Positions 53,964-64,000 of a DNA stretch of 64,000 bases are shown here, one piece after another. Position 1 is the first letter of the stretch. Every line of letters begins with the position of its first letter. The stretch comes from Heterohyrax brucei. Lineage: Eukaryota > Chordata > Mammalia > Hyracoidea > Procaviidae. The stretch spans positions 63,494,201 to 63,558,200 of the forward strand of contig CM053140.1 of the NCBI GenBank assembly GCA_028571685.1, in the 5' to 3' direction. A model generated the notes under the pieces. That model made no database searches. It was not told the origin of the DNA and saw nothing but the letters and a program-made list of their open reading frames with translations. The translations under genes and the position numbers were made by a program.

Positions 53964-55961
53964 TGTTTTAGCCAGCTAGTGCTGCTCTGACATAAATATC
54001 GCAGAGTGGATGGCTTTAACAAAGGAGAGTTTATTCTTACACAGTCTGGTAAGCTACAAGTCAAAATTCAGGATGTCCACTCCAGGGGAAGGCTTCCCCC
54101 CTTGTCAGCTCTGGAGGAAAGTTGGGTATTGCACCAGTGTTTGTCCAGGGAGCATCTTGGCACAGAAACCTCAGGTCTGAAGGATGTGCTCTTCTCCCAG
54201 TGCTGCTTTCTTGATGGTGTGAGGTTCCCAATTCTCTTCTTTCTTCCCTTTCCTTTTATCTCTTGTAGGATGAAAGGATTAAGGGTGGTGCAAGCCATAC
54301 TCCAGGGAAACTCCCTTTACAGTGGAGCAGGGAGGTGATCCTATGAAGGGATTTACAGTCCCACCCTAATCGTTTAACATACAGCACAGGAAAATCACAA
54401 AATGAAGGACAATCACGAAATACTGGGAACCATGGCCCAGCCACATGGCTACACATATTTTTGGGGGGACACAATTCAATCCACGACACCTCACCCTTTG
54501 GCACCCCAAAAATCATGTCTTTGAAACATGTAACACATTCATCCTATCACAGCAAAATCATGTCCATCCCACATGATAGAAGTCTTAAATCAGTTCCAAG
54601 TTCAAAATACAAAAACCCTTCTACATCTGTGAAACCTAGAATGCAAGCTATCTGCTTCCAAAGGTACAATGGCAGAACAGGCACAAGTTAGATATTCCAT
54701 TACAAATGAGAAATTGCAGGGGAAGAAGGCATTAACAGGCAAGATGAAAGTCAGCAGAACACATTAAATTAGCCCTCAAGGCTTTGAAAATACTCTTACA
54801 TTTTCTGAGACATTCCACACAGTGGCCCTGCCCTCCAGACTCTAGGTATTGGCGACAGTCTCTGGATTCTGAGTGGAGACACCTAGCTTTGTGCTACAAC
54901 TCTGTCTTCCAGGCCCACTTGGACAGAAACTGTGCTCCATCGGCTTTAGGCGCACCCTAAGCCCAACTGAGTTGCAGTTCCAGCCTTACAAACACAGGAT
55001 ACCATGGTTCCACCCGTTGGAACCTCTGACATCATGGCCATACCTTTTGAGACTGAGGCAGCTCAGCTTCTCATGCTCTTTGTCTCTTCAGCTTCTGCTT
55101 CTTATGACCTCATGGCCCAGGCCTCAGGCACTCATCTGCCCTGCTGGGGTAAGTGTTCCAAAGCTCTGTAGCTCCACTGATTCAAGTGCCTGGAGACACC
55201 CCACTCAGCTAGGAAGCCTCCTTCACAAAGGCACTCAGCTCTCTTGCTCTGGGTCAGCAAGGCTAGCTCCAGTGATTCAAGTGCCTGGAGGCACTTGCTC
55301 TACCAGGAAGCCTCTGTGCACAGGCACTCAGCTCTCTCGCTCCATAGGTTGGTTCCAGCTCTATCTCTGGTTCTGCTGTGGCTGCTGCTGCTGCCACTGG
55401 TCCTCTGCTGCCCAGCTCTCCTTGGTTTCTTCTGAGTCTTCTATTCATTCAGTTTTAAAACTGCTTTGACATTTTAGGTATTTGTTAGAGCAGCACCCCA
55501 CTCCTGGTACCAAATTCTGTTTAGTCACCTGGTACTGCACTAACTGAAAATACCATGAGTGGCAGGCTTTATGAAGAGAAACTTTATTTGACACAGTCTT
55601 GTAAGCTGCAAATTCATTTATGAGCTCCAAGTCCATTCAGTAGGAGAAATTGTTACAATCCAGTCAGCTGAGTCCAAGTTCCAAAAGAGTATCTTAGTAA
55701 AGGAACCTCAGGCCAAAGAACATGTTCTGCTCTCAGTCTTGGTAGTATTAGGTTCCCAACTCTCTATGCTCACTTCTCTCGCTTACATTCCACAGCTGGT
55801 GACTTGAGTCCCGTCTCACCAGCACAACTGCTGCCCATTCTCCATCATCATCACAGAGGCAGTATTCACAATACATGGGAGGAATTGCACCATACTGGGA
55901 CTCACAGTCAAGTAAAATCAATACATACATTTTTTGGGGGGAAACAACGCAATCCACGACA
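53964..55961 (-). mobile_element. Complete-structure MaLR element (LTR-internal-LTR), non-coding
   Basis: The left LTR is 53964-54488, the internal region 54489-55517 and the right LTR 55518-55961. Both LTRs have TG...CA ends. The 5-bp AGACC at 53959-53963 is repeated at 55962-55966, a length usual for ERVL/MaLR insertions. A TGGTACCAGGAG-type primer-site-like block adjoins the right (5') LTR and a purine-rich stretch adjoins the left (3') LTR. Open frames in the internal region (up to 198 residues) have no retroviral domain that I recognise, consistent with MaLR elements being non-autonomous. Confidence 0.85.
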
Positions 55962-55966
55962 AGACC

Positions 55967-57330
55967 TAAACATAAGATTTCAAACAGCAGCTTGAGAAGA
56001 CAAAATAAAGTATTATAATGACATTTGCAAAGAGCTGGAATTGGAAAACCAGAAGGAAAGAACAGGTTCTGCATTTCTCAAGCTGAAAAACTGAAGAAAA
56101 AATTCAAACTTCGTGAAGGATTCTACAGGGAAACTATTAAACGATTCAAGGAGCATGAAAAGAAGGTGAAATACACAGAGGCATTATACCAGAAAGAACT
56201 GGTTGATGTTCAGCCATTTGAAGAGGTAGCATATGATCAGGAACCAATTGTACTGAAGGAAGAACTGGAAGCTGCATTGAAGGCATGGCCAAAAAACAAG
56301 GCTTCAGGAATTGATGGAATATCAACTGAGATATTTCAACAAACAGATGCAGCACTGGAAATGCTCACTTATCTATGCTAAGAAATTTGGAGGACAGCTA
56401 GCTGGCCAACTGACTGGAAGAGACCCATATTTATGCCCATTCCAAAAAAAGGTGATCAATCAAGTGCAGAAATTACTGAAAAATATTGTTAATATCACAC
56501 ACAAGTAAAATTTTTCTCCAGATCATTCAAAATTGTCTGCAACAGCATATTGACAAAGAATTGTCAGAAATTCAAGCTGGATTCAGAGGAGGACATAAAA
56601 CCAGGGTTATCATTGCTAATGTCAGATGGATCTTGGCTGAAAATAGAGAATACCAGAAAGATATTTACCCGTGTTTCATTCACTATGCAAAGGCATTCGA
56701 CTGTGTGGATCATAAAAAAATTATGGCTAACATTGCAGAGAATGGAAATTCCAGGTCACTTAATTGTGCTCTTATAGAATCTGTATACGGATCAAGAAGC
56801 AGTCGTGCAAACATAACAAGGGAACACTGCATGGTTTGAAGTCAGGAAAGGTGTGCATCAGGGTTGTATCCTTTCACCATACGTTTTCAATCTGCATGCG
56901 AGCAAATTATCTGAGAAGCTGGATTATACGAAGAAGAATGAGGCACTTTACTTGCTGGAAGTGAGGAAGATCTGCAACATTTACTGATGAAGATCAAGAA
57001 CCACCATCTTCAGCATGGATTGCACCTCAACATCAAGACAACAAAAATCATCAGAACTGGACCAGTAAGCAACATTGTCATCAATGGAGAAAGGATTGAG
57101 TTTGTCAAGGATTTTATTTTACTTGGGTCCACAATCAATGCCCATGGAAGCAGCAGTCAAGAAATCAAAAGACACATTGCACTGGGAAAATCTGATGCAA
57201 AGGATCTCTTTCAAGTACTGAAGAGTAAAGATGTCACCTTGAAAGCTAAGTGTGCCTCACCCAAGCCGTGGTGTTTTCAATCACATCATACACAAGCAAA
57301 AGCTGGACAATGAACAAAGAAGACACAAGA
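55967..57330 (+). pseudogene. RTE ORF, reverse transcriptase half (broken)
   Basis: RT-domain motifs in order: KNKASGIDGISTEIFQQTDA near 56290-56350, QHIDKELSEIQAGFRGGHKT near 56540-56600 and FIHYAKAFDCVDHKK near 56680-56720. The region that should carry the YADD active site is damaged, and stops split the frame. Confidence 0.85.
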
Positions 57331-57754
57331 ACTGATACCTTTGAATTGTGGTGCTGAAGAAGAATGTTGAATGTACCAGGGACTGCCAAAAGAACAAACA
57401 GATCTGTTCTGGAAGAAGTGCTACTCAACTGTTCCGTGGAAGCCAAGGTGGCAAGACTGTGTCTTACATACTTTGGGCATGGTGTCAGGAAGGATCAGTC
57501 CCAGAAGGACATCATGCTTGGCAAGAGAAAGGTCAGCGAAAAAGAGGAAGACCCTCAATGAGATGGATTGACGCAGTGGCCACAACAACGGGCTTACACA
57601 AAAAAGCAATTGTGGACATAGCACAGGACTGGGCAGTGTTTTGTTCTGCTGTGCATAGGGTTTCTGTGAGTAGGAACTGACTCAGCGGCACCGAACAACA
57701 ACTATGACTTGATTAGGTGTTGCTTCTCTTGGCTTCCATAGCATCCTATATGTA

Positions 57755-57955
57755 ACTTACTGCGGTGGAGTCAGTTCTGACTCACAGGAACCCTGCTGGA
57801 CAGAGTAGAACTGCCTCATACAGTTTCCAAGTCTGTAAATCTTTATGGAAGCAGATTGCCACATCTTTCTCTCTGCAGTTGTTGGGTGCTTCAAACTGCT
57901 GGTCTTTTGATTTGCAGCCAAGCACTTATCCACTGAGCCCTAGGCTCCTATCCTG
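57755..57955 (-). mobile_element. AfroSINE, longer variant
   Basis: GGAGTCAGTTCTGACTCACA, then TTATGGAAGCAGATTGCCAC and a reversed head ending CTGAGCCCTAGGCTCC. Confidence 0.8.
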
Positions 57956-58346
57956 TACTTACTACTAAAAACTACATATCACAATGTAATAGAATTTTAT
58001 AACTTGCAGCATGGCAAATCAGCTTATCCCAGGAGCACAGGGAAGGGTTCCTATTTGCCTATGTGATCCAGAGCCTAGCATCGTGCACTGCCGAGTTTGT
58101 GCTCTGTCTTTCACATGAACTGGTGTTGAAGAGTAGGTATGTCCTTGAATCCTGGAGCACTCCATCTGGCCCCTTCCCCTCTGCTCCTGAACAGTAGCCT
58201 AGCTCCTGCAGTGGAAGATGCTGGTTCAAGGCCACTAAATGGAACCCTGTACACCATTTCAGGGTTACAGTTAGGAAGAGCTCACTGCACACACTGGGGA
58301 GTCCTAGGTGTGGAAGGCTGGAGGCTTCACTGGGTGATCTTTGACT
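57956..58346. other. Intergenic, no gene seen
   Basis: Unique-looking sequence between an AfroSINE and a palindromic element. Confidence 0.5.
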
Positions 58347-58548
58347 AGGATTGCCAGATATATTACTGGAGGCCCAATGCAAGTTGAATTCAGATAAACG
58401 ACAAGTAATATTTTAGTATAAGTATGTTCCATGCAGTATTTGGGACAGTGTTGTACTTAAATTAAAAAAAAAAAAATTATTCGTCGTTTATCTGAAATTC
58501 AGCTTTAAATGGGCACCCTGCATTTTATTTGCTAAACGGGGCAGTCCT
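58347..58548. mobile_element. Palindromic MITE-like DNA element
   Basis: AGGATTGCCAGATA at the left mirrors the GGGGCAGTCCT end at the right. Inner arms TTCAGATAAACGACAAGTAA and the complement of TTATTCGTCGTTTATCTGAA are reverse complements with few mismatches. It resembles palindromic non-autonomous DNA transposons of the MER type known from mammals; the exact family is not assigned. Confidence 0.75.
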
Positions 58549-58649
58549 ATTCTGGCAAGTCCCTGTACATCCTGGGCAAGTTCATATCCCTCCCTGGACA
58601 CCAGTGAAATGGGGATATTCTTATGAAACTTGTTTCAGGGACTCCTCAG

Positions 58650-59245
58650 GCGGAGAAAAATTCCCACAAGCAGCCGCCGCTCTTGTGCTGCGGAAACTTG
58701 TGGCAGAGCACTGGTCTCCAGAGTCGCTCGCCCAGGGCATAAGAGCAAGCCCCTTCTTCCTCCTGGTGTTTAAGTGTGAGAATGTGTCTGCCACAAACAG
58801 GAACAACGTTTTTAATGATTAACACACCACATCCACAATAAGCTTGCTCCACTCGGCCGGGGTTCCCCGTCGCACTGAGTTCCTCCGACCGCACACTTCC
58901 TGTGACATAACGTACGTCACTTCCACGTCCAAGAGTCTCCTCCGCTTCGAGCCACGTGCTCTCACGCCCTCTACCGGTTTGGAGGAGGGGTCGACTTTAC
59001 ACGGCCGACAGTGTGGAGAGACCGCAGAGTCCATTGGTTGAAAGAAGGAGAGCCCCAGCTGCGTCCCCCCAGTTTCTACCAATAGAACAGCGGACCTTCT
59101 CCGGGGGGTGCGGTTCCCACGGAAATAGGGTCAGCCCGGGTCGGAGGTGGCGTGGGAAGGTGGCGACCTGGTCTCTGTGAGGCCAGAAAGGCTTGACGTG
59201 ACAACGGAAGTGGACTCCTTGCTTTCCGCTTCCATCTAAGAAATA
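58650..59245. promoter_or_regulatory. Orphan CpG-rich promoter-like block
   Basis: CpG-dense against an AT-rich background. It holds a CACGTG E-box (58953-58958), CRE-like ACGTCA (58914-58919) and TGACGTG (59194-59200), ETS-type CACTTCC (58918-58924) and CGGAAGTG (59205-59212), and two CCAAT boxes in opposite orientations (59033-59037 as ATTGG; 59079-59083). A possible donor GTGAGG lies at 59177. No coding exon is recognised on either strand, so the transcript, if any, is unknown. It lies about 20 kb beyond the AZIN2 poly(A) site. Confidence 0.6.
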
Positions 59246-59249
59246 GAGT

Positions 59250-59690
59250 CCTTGGGTAGAAGAACCGTAGACCTGTACTGTTCCGAGGAGCTTGGGCTGT
59301 GGAGTCCTTTTCAGCATTTCATAAGTGAGAGAAGGCACCTGCTGAGTTCACACAGAAAATCAAAAGGCTTTGAACGAAGTACTGACTACCACAACAGGAT
59401 GCTTTCCAATCTATAATAAAGAGTACTTTCTGGTCGTGCAGTTGGCCTTCGCTCTTACTAATTTAATCCTTACAAGCCTGTGAAGTGGATGTTGTGACCT
59501 TGATTCCTGATGCCTGTGTTAGGATTGCATTTCTGCTAGTTATTAGTTGTTTATTCTGGGACAAGTGACCTTCTATGCTACAGTTTCTGTATTTGTAAAG
59601 TGGGGTCATGTAGTACCTGCCTCATCGCATTGTGTCCAAGGATTAAATATGTTTGTGCTACTTAGAACACGTGACACTTAGGAACTATTG
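59250..59690. other. Flank of the CpG-rich block
   Basis: Unique sequence with a MIR-like stretch at 59480-59660 (ACAAGTGACCTTCTATGC; GGATTAAATATGTTTG). No gene. Confidence 0.5.
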
Positions 59691-59691
59691 T

Positions 59692-62063
59692 TCACTGCTA
59701 CTGAGTTGATCACTGCTACTGAGTTGATTCCAACTTGCAGCGATCCTGTGTACAACAGAACAGAACACTGTCTGGTTCCATGCCATCCTCACAATTGTTG
59801 TGCTTGAGCCCCTTGTTTCAGCCATTGTGTCAGTCTGTCTCACTGAGGGACTTCCTCTTTTTTGCTGATCGTCTACCAAGCATAATGTTCTCTAGGGACT
59901 GCTCCTTCCTAATAACACATCCTAAGTAAAGGAGATGAAATCTTCCCATCCCTGTGCCTAATAAACCTTCTGACTGTACTGCTTCCAAGACAGATTTGTT
60001 CTTTTCTTTTGGCAGTTCGTGGTATATTCAATATTCTTTGACAATGCCATAATTCAAATGCACTAATTCTTATTCGATCTTCCTTATTTATTGTCCAGCT
60101 TTTGCATGCACATGAGGCAATTCAAAAGAACACAGCTTGGATCAGGCATACCTTAGTTTTCCTATCATTGCTTTATTATTATTATTATCATGGCTGAGTG
60201 AAAATGTACATTCCCGTATAAATTTACATGCCCACCTATATGCAACTTCCACTGCTCTCTCTGCCCAGTGACAGCATACTATTCCTCTCTGCTCCATACA
60301 TGTTTCATCTTCCCAGTGGTCTCCTTTCCCCTTTTCTCCACCTACTCCCCTTCCTCCAGCCAGAGGTCAGCAGGATGATACCCTATAGATGCATAGAACC
60401 ATAAAGTGCATCCAATATATGGTCACTCTGCATCACCAAGTCCAATCCATTCGTGTCCAAAGAGTGGACCTTTGTTATGATTTATGCACAAGGGCAGCAT
60501 CAGAGCCAGAGAACTATTAAGAATCAAACACTTTTGCTCATCCAAAGATTTTATTAATAGAATTAAAAGGCCATCTACAGAATGGGAAAAAATATTTGGC
60601 AACTCTATGTCAGACCAACGCCTGATCTCTATAATCTATAAGATACTACAAAATATCAAAAGAAGATAAATCATCCAATTAAGCGATGGGTAAAGGAGAT
60701 GGACAGACATTTCTCTAAAGAGGAAATCCAGGCTGCCAAAAAACACATGTGGTCATGTTCACAATCTTTAGTTATTAAAGAAATTCAAATCAAGAGAACA
60801 ATGAGATACCATCTCACCCCAACAAGGTTGCCTGTGATCCAAAAACCACAAAACAACAAATGCTGGAGAGGCTGTGGAGAAGTGGAACTCTTCTACACTG
60901 TTGGTGGGGTTGCAAAATGGTCCAGCCTCTTTGGAAAGCAATCTGGTGCTTCCTTAAAAAAATGGATATAGATATACCATTTGACCCAGTAATTCCACTA
61001 CTTGGAATATAGCCTACAGAATCAAGGCCTTTCACACCAATGGACACATGCACAAGAATGTTTGTCGCAGCACAGTTCACGACAGCAAAAAGATGGAATC
61101 AATGCAGATGCCCAACAACAGAGGAATGGATAGGTAAACTATGGTATATATACTCAATGGAGCACTACGCAATGATAAAGAATAATGATGATTCCAGGAA
61201 ACATCTCATGACCTGGTTTCAACTGGAAGACATTATGTTGAGTGAAAGTAGTCAGTGACAAAAGGACAAATATTTTATGAGACCCCTACGATAACATCAT
61301 TGCTTTTTAACATTTTAAAGTGGTATTCTGCAACAGATTTGCCCAATGCAATATGCCCTTTTATTTCTTGACTGCTGCTTCCATAAGCATTGTGAATCCA
61401 AGTAAAATAAAATCCTTGACAACTTCAGTATTTATCATGATGTTGCTTACTGGTCCAGTTGTGAAGATCTTTATTTTCTTTTTGTTAAGGTATAATCTAT
61501 ACTAAAGGCTGTAGTCTTTGGTCTTCATTTGTAAGTGCTTCGAGTCCTCTTCACTTTCAGTAAGGCAGGTTGGGTCATCTGCATAAGATGTTATTAGTGA
61601 GTTTTCCTTCAGTCCTGATGCTATCCTCTTCATTAGTCTTAACTTCTTGAATTTTTTGCTTAGAAAACAGGTTTAACAGTATGGTGAAAGGACACAACCC
61701 ATGCAGTGTATTTAAACCATGCAGTATCTCCTTGTTCTGTTTGAACAACCGCCTCTTAGTCTATGTACAGGTTTTGCAAGGGCACAATCAAGTGTTCTGA
61801 AATTCCCATTCTTTGCATAGATTTGTTATGATTCACACAGCTGAATGCCTTTGCATAGCTAATAAAATACAAGTAAACATCCTTCTGTAATTCCTATTCT
61901 TTGCAGTGCTCTCCATAATCTGTTACAATCCATATAGTCCAATACCTTTGCACAATCAATAAAACACATGTAAACATCTTTCTGGTAGTCTTTGCTTTCA
62001 GCCAAGATTCATCTGATATCAGCAATGATATCCCAGGTTCCAGATCCTCTTCTGAATCAGGCT
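59692..62063 (-). mobile_element. RTE LINE 3' half, split by L1
   Basis: Reversed RTE from the 3' end (GAGTTGATTCCAACTTGCAG) to the RT domain (CAGCCAAGATTCATCTGATA). The L1 at 60175-61295 splits it. 61801-61984 contains a tandem duplication of the RT segment with the reversed YAKAFD motif. Non-functional. Confidence 0.85.
60175..61295 (-). mobile_element. Twin-primed (5'-inverted) L1 with 11-bp target-site duplication
   Basis: 60175-60478 is a reversed L1 tail (minus strand). From about 60479 the orientation changes: 60479-61295 is the L1 ORF2 C-terminus and 3' UTR start in + sense (AAGATTTTATTAATAGAATT; GAGATACCATCTCACCCCAA; GAATGGATAGGTAAACTATG). ATCATTGCTTT at 60164-60174 is repeated exactly at 61296-61306. 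Such inversion is typical of twin priming. Confidence 0.9.
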
Positions 62064-63683
62064 TGAATTTCTAGTTTTATTTATTATGTAAAGGCATTTG
62101 ACTGTGTGGTTCATAACAGATTATGGATATCATTACCAAGAATGAGAATTAGAGAACACTTACTAGTGCTCATGAGGAGTCTGTACATAGATTAAGAGAC
62201 AGTTGTTAGAACAGAAAGGGGGGTACTGCATGGCTTAAAGTCTGAAAAGTTGTGCATCAGGGTGTTACCCTTCCACCATACCTATTCAATCTGTATGCTG
62301 AGCATGTAATCTGAGAAGATGGACTACGTGAAGGAAAACAGAGCATCGGGATTAGAGGAAAACACATGAACAACCTGCAATATACAGATAATACGACCTT
62401 ACTTGTTGAAAGTGAAGAGGACTTGAAATACTGCTGAAGATTAAAGATCACAGACTTCAGTATGGATTACAGCTTAACATAAAGAAACAAAAATCCTCAA
62501 AATTGGATAAATAAGCAACATCATCATAAGTGGAGAAAACATTAAAGTTGTTAAGGATTTAATCTTACTTGATGTGCAATTGAGATCTATGGAAGCAGCA
62601 GTGAAGAAATCAAAAGATGCATTGTGTTGGGGAAATTTGCTGCAAAAGACTTCATTAAAGTGTTGAAAAGCAAAGTTAGTACCTTGTGAACTAAGATGCG
62701 CCTGACCCAAGTCATGGTATTTTTTATATGAAGACTGACAATTAAGTTCACGAACTCGTTCCAGAAAACGTGCTACATACATCATTGCTGAATATCACTA
62801 TGGTCACCTTCAAAGCAGTTCTCTGGGGAAGCTATGCACTGACACCAGATCCTAGTAAACCCTTCAAAGCAATTTTGGAACTCTTTCAGGAATGGCCATC
62901 AGAGCTGTTGTTGTATTACCCTTGATGTTCTGAATGTTATCAAAATGTCTTCCTTTCAATATTTCCCTTGTCTTTGGGTAAAGAAAAAAGTCATTGGAGG
63001 ATAGATCAGGTGAGTAGATAGGGTGTTCCAATACAGTTGTTTGTTTACTGGCTAAAAACTCCCTCACAGACTACACAGTTAAGTGTATGAACTTGCCACT
63101 GTACACAATGGCTATTCCAGAAAGAGTTCTGAAACTTCTTTGGACGGTGGAGTAGGTGCTGGCATTAGTGCATAGCTTCCCAAGAGAAGTGCTTTGAAGG
63201 TGACTGTAGTGATATTCAGCAACGAGGTATGTAGTACTTAGAACAATTAAGTTTACAGACTTAATTGTCAGGCCTTGTGAGCAAGGGAAAGCTGGAAGGA
63301 AGACTGAAGAACTGACGCCTTTGAATTGTGGTGTTGGAGAAGAATATTGAATATGGCAAAAGAATAAATAGATCTGTCTTTGAAGAAGTACAACCTTAAT
63401 GCTCCTCAGAAGCAAGGATGGTGAGATTCCATCTCACATACTTTTGACATGTTGCCAGCAGTGATCAGTCCCTAGAGAAGGACATCATGCTTAGTTGAGT
63501 AGAGGGTCGGCATAAAAGAGGAAGACCCTCGACAAAATGGATTGACACAGTGGCTGCAATAATGGACTCCAGCATGACATCAATTGTAGGCATGCTAGAG
63601 GACCTGGCAGTGTTTCATTCTGTTGTATAGTAGGTCACTATGAGTCAGAACCAACTCAACAGCACCTAAAAACAACAACAAAC
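62064..63683 (+). mobile_element. RTE LINE 3' half, sense, split by mariner
   Basis: Starts in RT (ATGTAAAGGCATTTGACTGT), passes a YADD-type site now reading YTDN (near 62382), and ends with ACTATGAGTCAGAACCAACT and a CAACAACAAAC tail. The mariner at 62727-63280 interrupts it. Confidence 0.85.
62727..63280 (-). mobile_element. Foldback mariner, copy 5
   Basis: Ends GAAGACTGACAATTAAGTTC and CTTAATTGTCAGGCCTTG. On the minus strand FLASKQTTVLEHPIYSPDLS and [20 protein letters not shown] show the mariner transposase C-terminus. Inserted at TA within RTE, with slight loss of flank. Confidence 0.88.
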
Positions 63684-63689
63684 ATTTTT

Positions 63690-64000
63690 GTGGTGTGCTC
63701 TGCCTTTAGCCAAGATCCATCTGACATCAGCAGTGGTATTCTTCATTCCACATCCTCTTCTGCATCTGGTTTCACTTGCTGGCAGTTCTCTGTGGATGTA
63801 CTGCTGCAACTCTTTTTGAGGAAAATTTTACTCATGTGTGACATTAATGATATTGTTCCACAATGTCCACATTTTGTTGGATCCCCTTTCTTTGGAATGG
63901 GCATGAATATAGATCTCTTCCAGTCAGCTGGCCAGGTTGTCTTCCAAATTTCTTGGCATAGACAAGCAAACACATCTGATGTTGCATCCTTTTGTTGAAA
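63690..64000 (-). mobile_element. RTE LINE, RT region, cut by window end
   Basis: Minus-strand RT remnant: WKTTWPADWKRSIFMPIPKK and CGTISLMSHMSKIFLK are readable. It overlaps, in element coordinates, the left minus-strand copy ending at 62063 by about 70 bp, so it is either its continuation or a separate copy. Confidence 0.8.

Larger units (their letters stand above)
52834..57701 (+). mobile_element. RTE LINE interrupted by a MaLR element, with target-site duplication
   Basis: The endonuclease part starts near 52900 (ISILGISELKWTGIDHF; then GDWNATVGN-like sequence at 53350). The RT part runs 55967-57300 (YAKAFDCVDHKKI near 56688; GFRGGHKTRVIIANVRWILA near 56580). The 3' end has CTGTGAGTAGGAACTGACTC and an AACAACA tail. 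Frames are broken by stops and deletions, and the YADD region is lost near 56950. CTATGACATGACT (52821-52833) recurs as CTATGACTTGATT (57702-57714). Without the 2.0-kb insert it is about 2.9 kb, slightly under full length. Confidence 0.85.

Noticed and set aside
54873-55469. 198-codon open frame in the MaLR internal region
   Set aside because: No gag, pro or pol similarity recognised; MaLR internal sequences are normally non-coding, and the frame lies opposite to the element's orientation.
1-64000. CRISPR array, operon or prokaryotic system
   Set aside because: Spliced gene structure and mammalian interspersed repeats throughout; no regularly spaced short repeats.

Overview
The window is nuclear DNA from a placental mammal, almost certainly an afrotherian and most probably an elephant. 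The main evidence is many copies of AfroSINE, a tRNA-headed SINE restricted to Afrotheria, together with abundant RTE-clade LINEs, L1 3' UTRs of a type I associate with the elephant genome, MIR and L2 relics, and MaLR-type LTRs. The species cannot be fixed from sequence alone.

One protein-coding gene is present and complete: AZIN2 (antizyme inhibitor 2, formerly called ADC), on the + strand. Nine coding exons between 8769 and 38757, all with GT-AG introns and consistent phases, join into a 460-codon reading frame. The promoter is a CpG island with TATA, CCAAT, GC-box and YY1-like elements around 7.57-7.68 kb. The 5' leader is spliced, and a poly(A) signal lies at 39072-39077. The protein is an ornithine decarboxylase homologue that keeps several PLP-pocket residues but has lost the catalytic cysteine and other key positions, as expected for a polyamine regulator that binds antizyme.

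Region by region: 1-7.4 kb is intergenic, with an RTE-derived element split by L1, an LTR-like block, MIRs and an AfroSINE. 7.4-39.1 kb is AZIN2; its two largest introns (10.0 and 12.4 kb) are packed with SINEs, L1 tails, foldback mariners, MLT1/MaLR LTRs and a 5'-inverted RTE. 39.1-58.3 kb is intergenic, with L1, mariner, L2 and MaLR copies and a nearly full-length RTE interrupted by an intact-structure MaLR element. 58.65-59.25 kb is a second, isolated CpG-rich promoter-like block with no recognisable gene. 59.7-64.0 kb is nested RTE in both orientations, split by a twin-primed L1 and by a mariner.

I found no operon, CRISPR array, tRNA or rRNA gene. I see no evidence for a new biological system. 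The most worthwhile leads are the orphan CpG-rich promoter-like block, the well-delimited nested transposon structures with target-site duplications, a family of foldback mariners and a perfect 78-bp tandem duplication.
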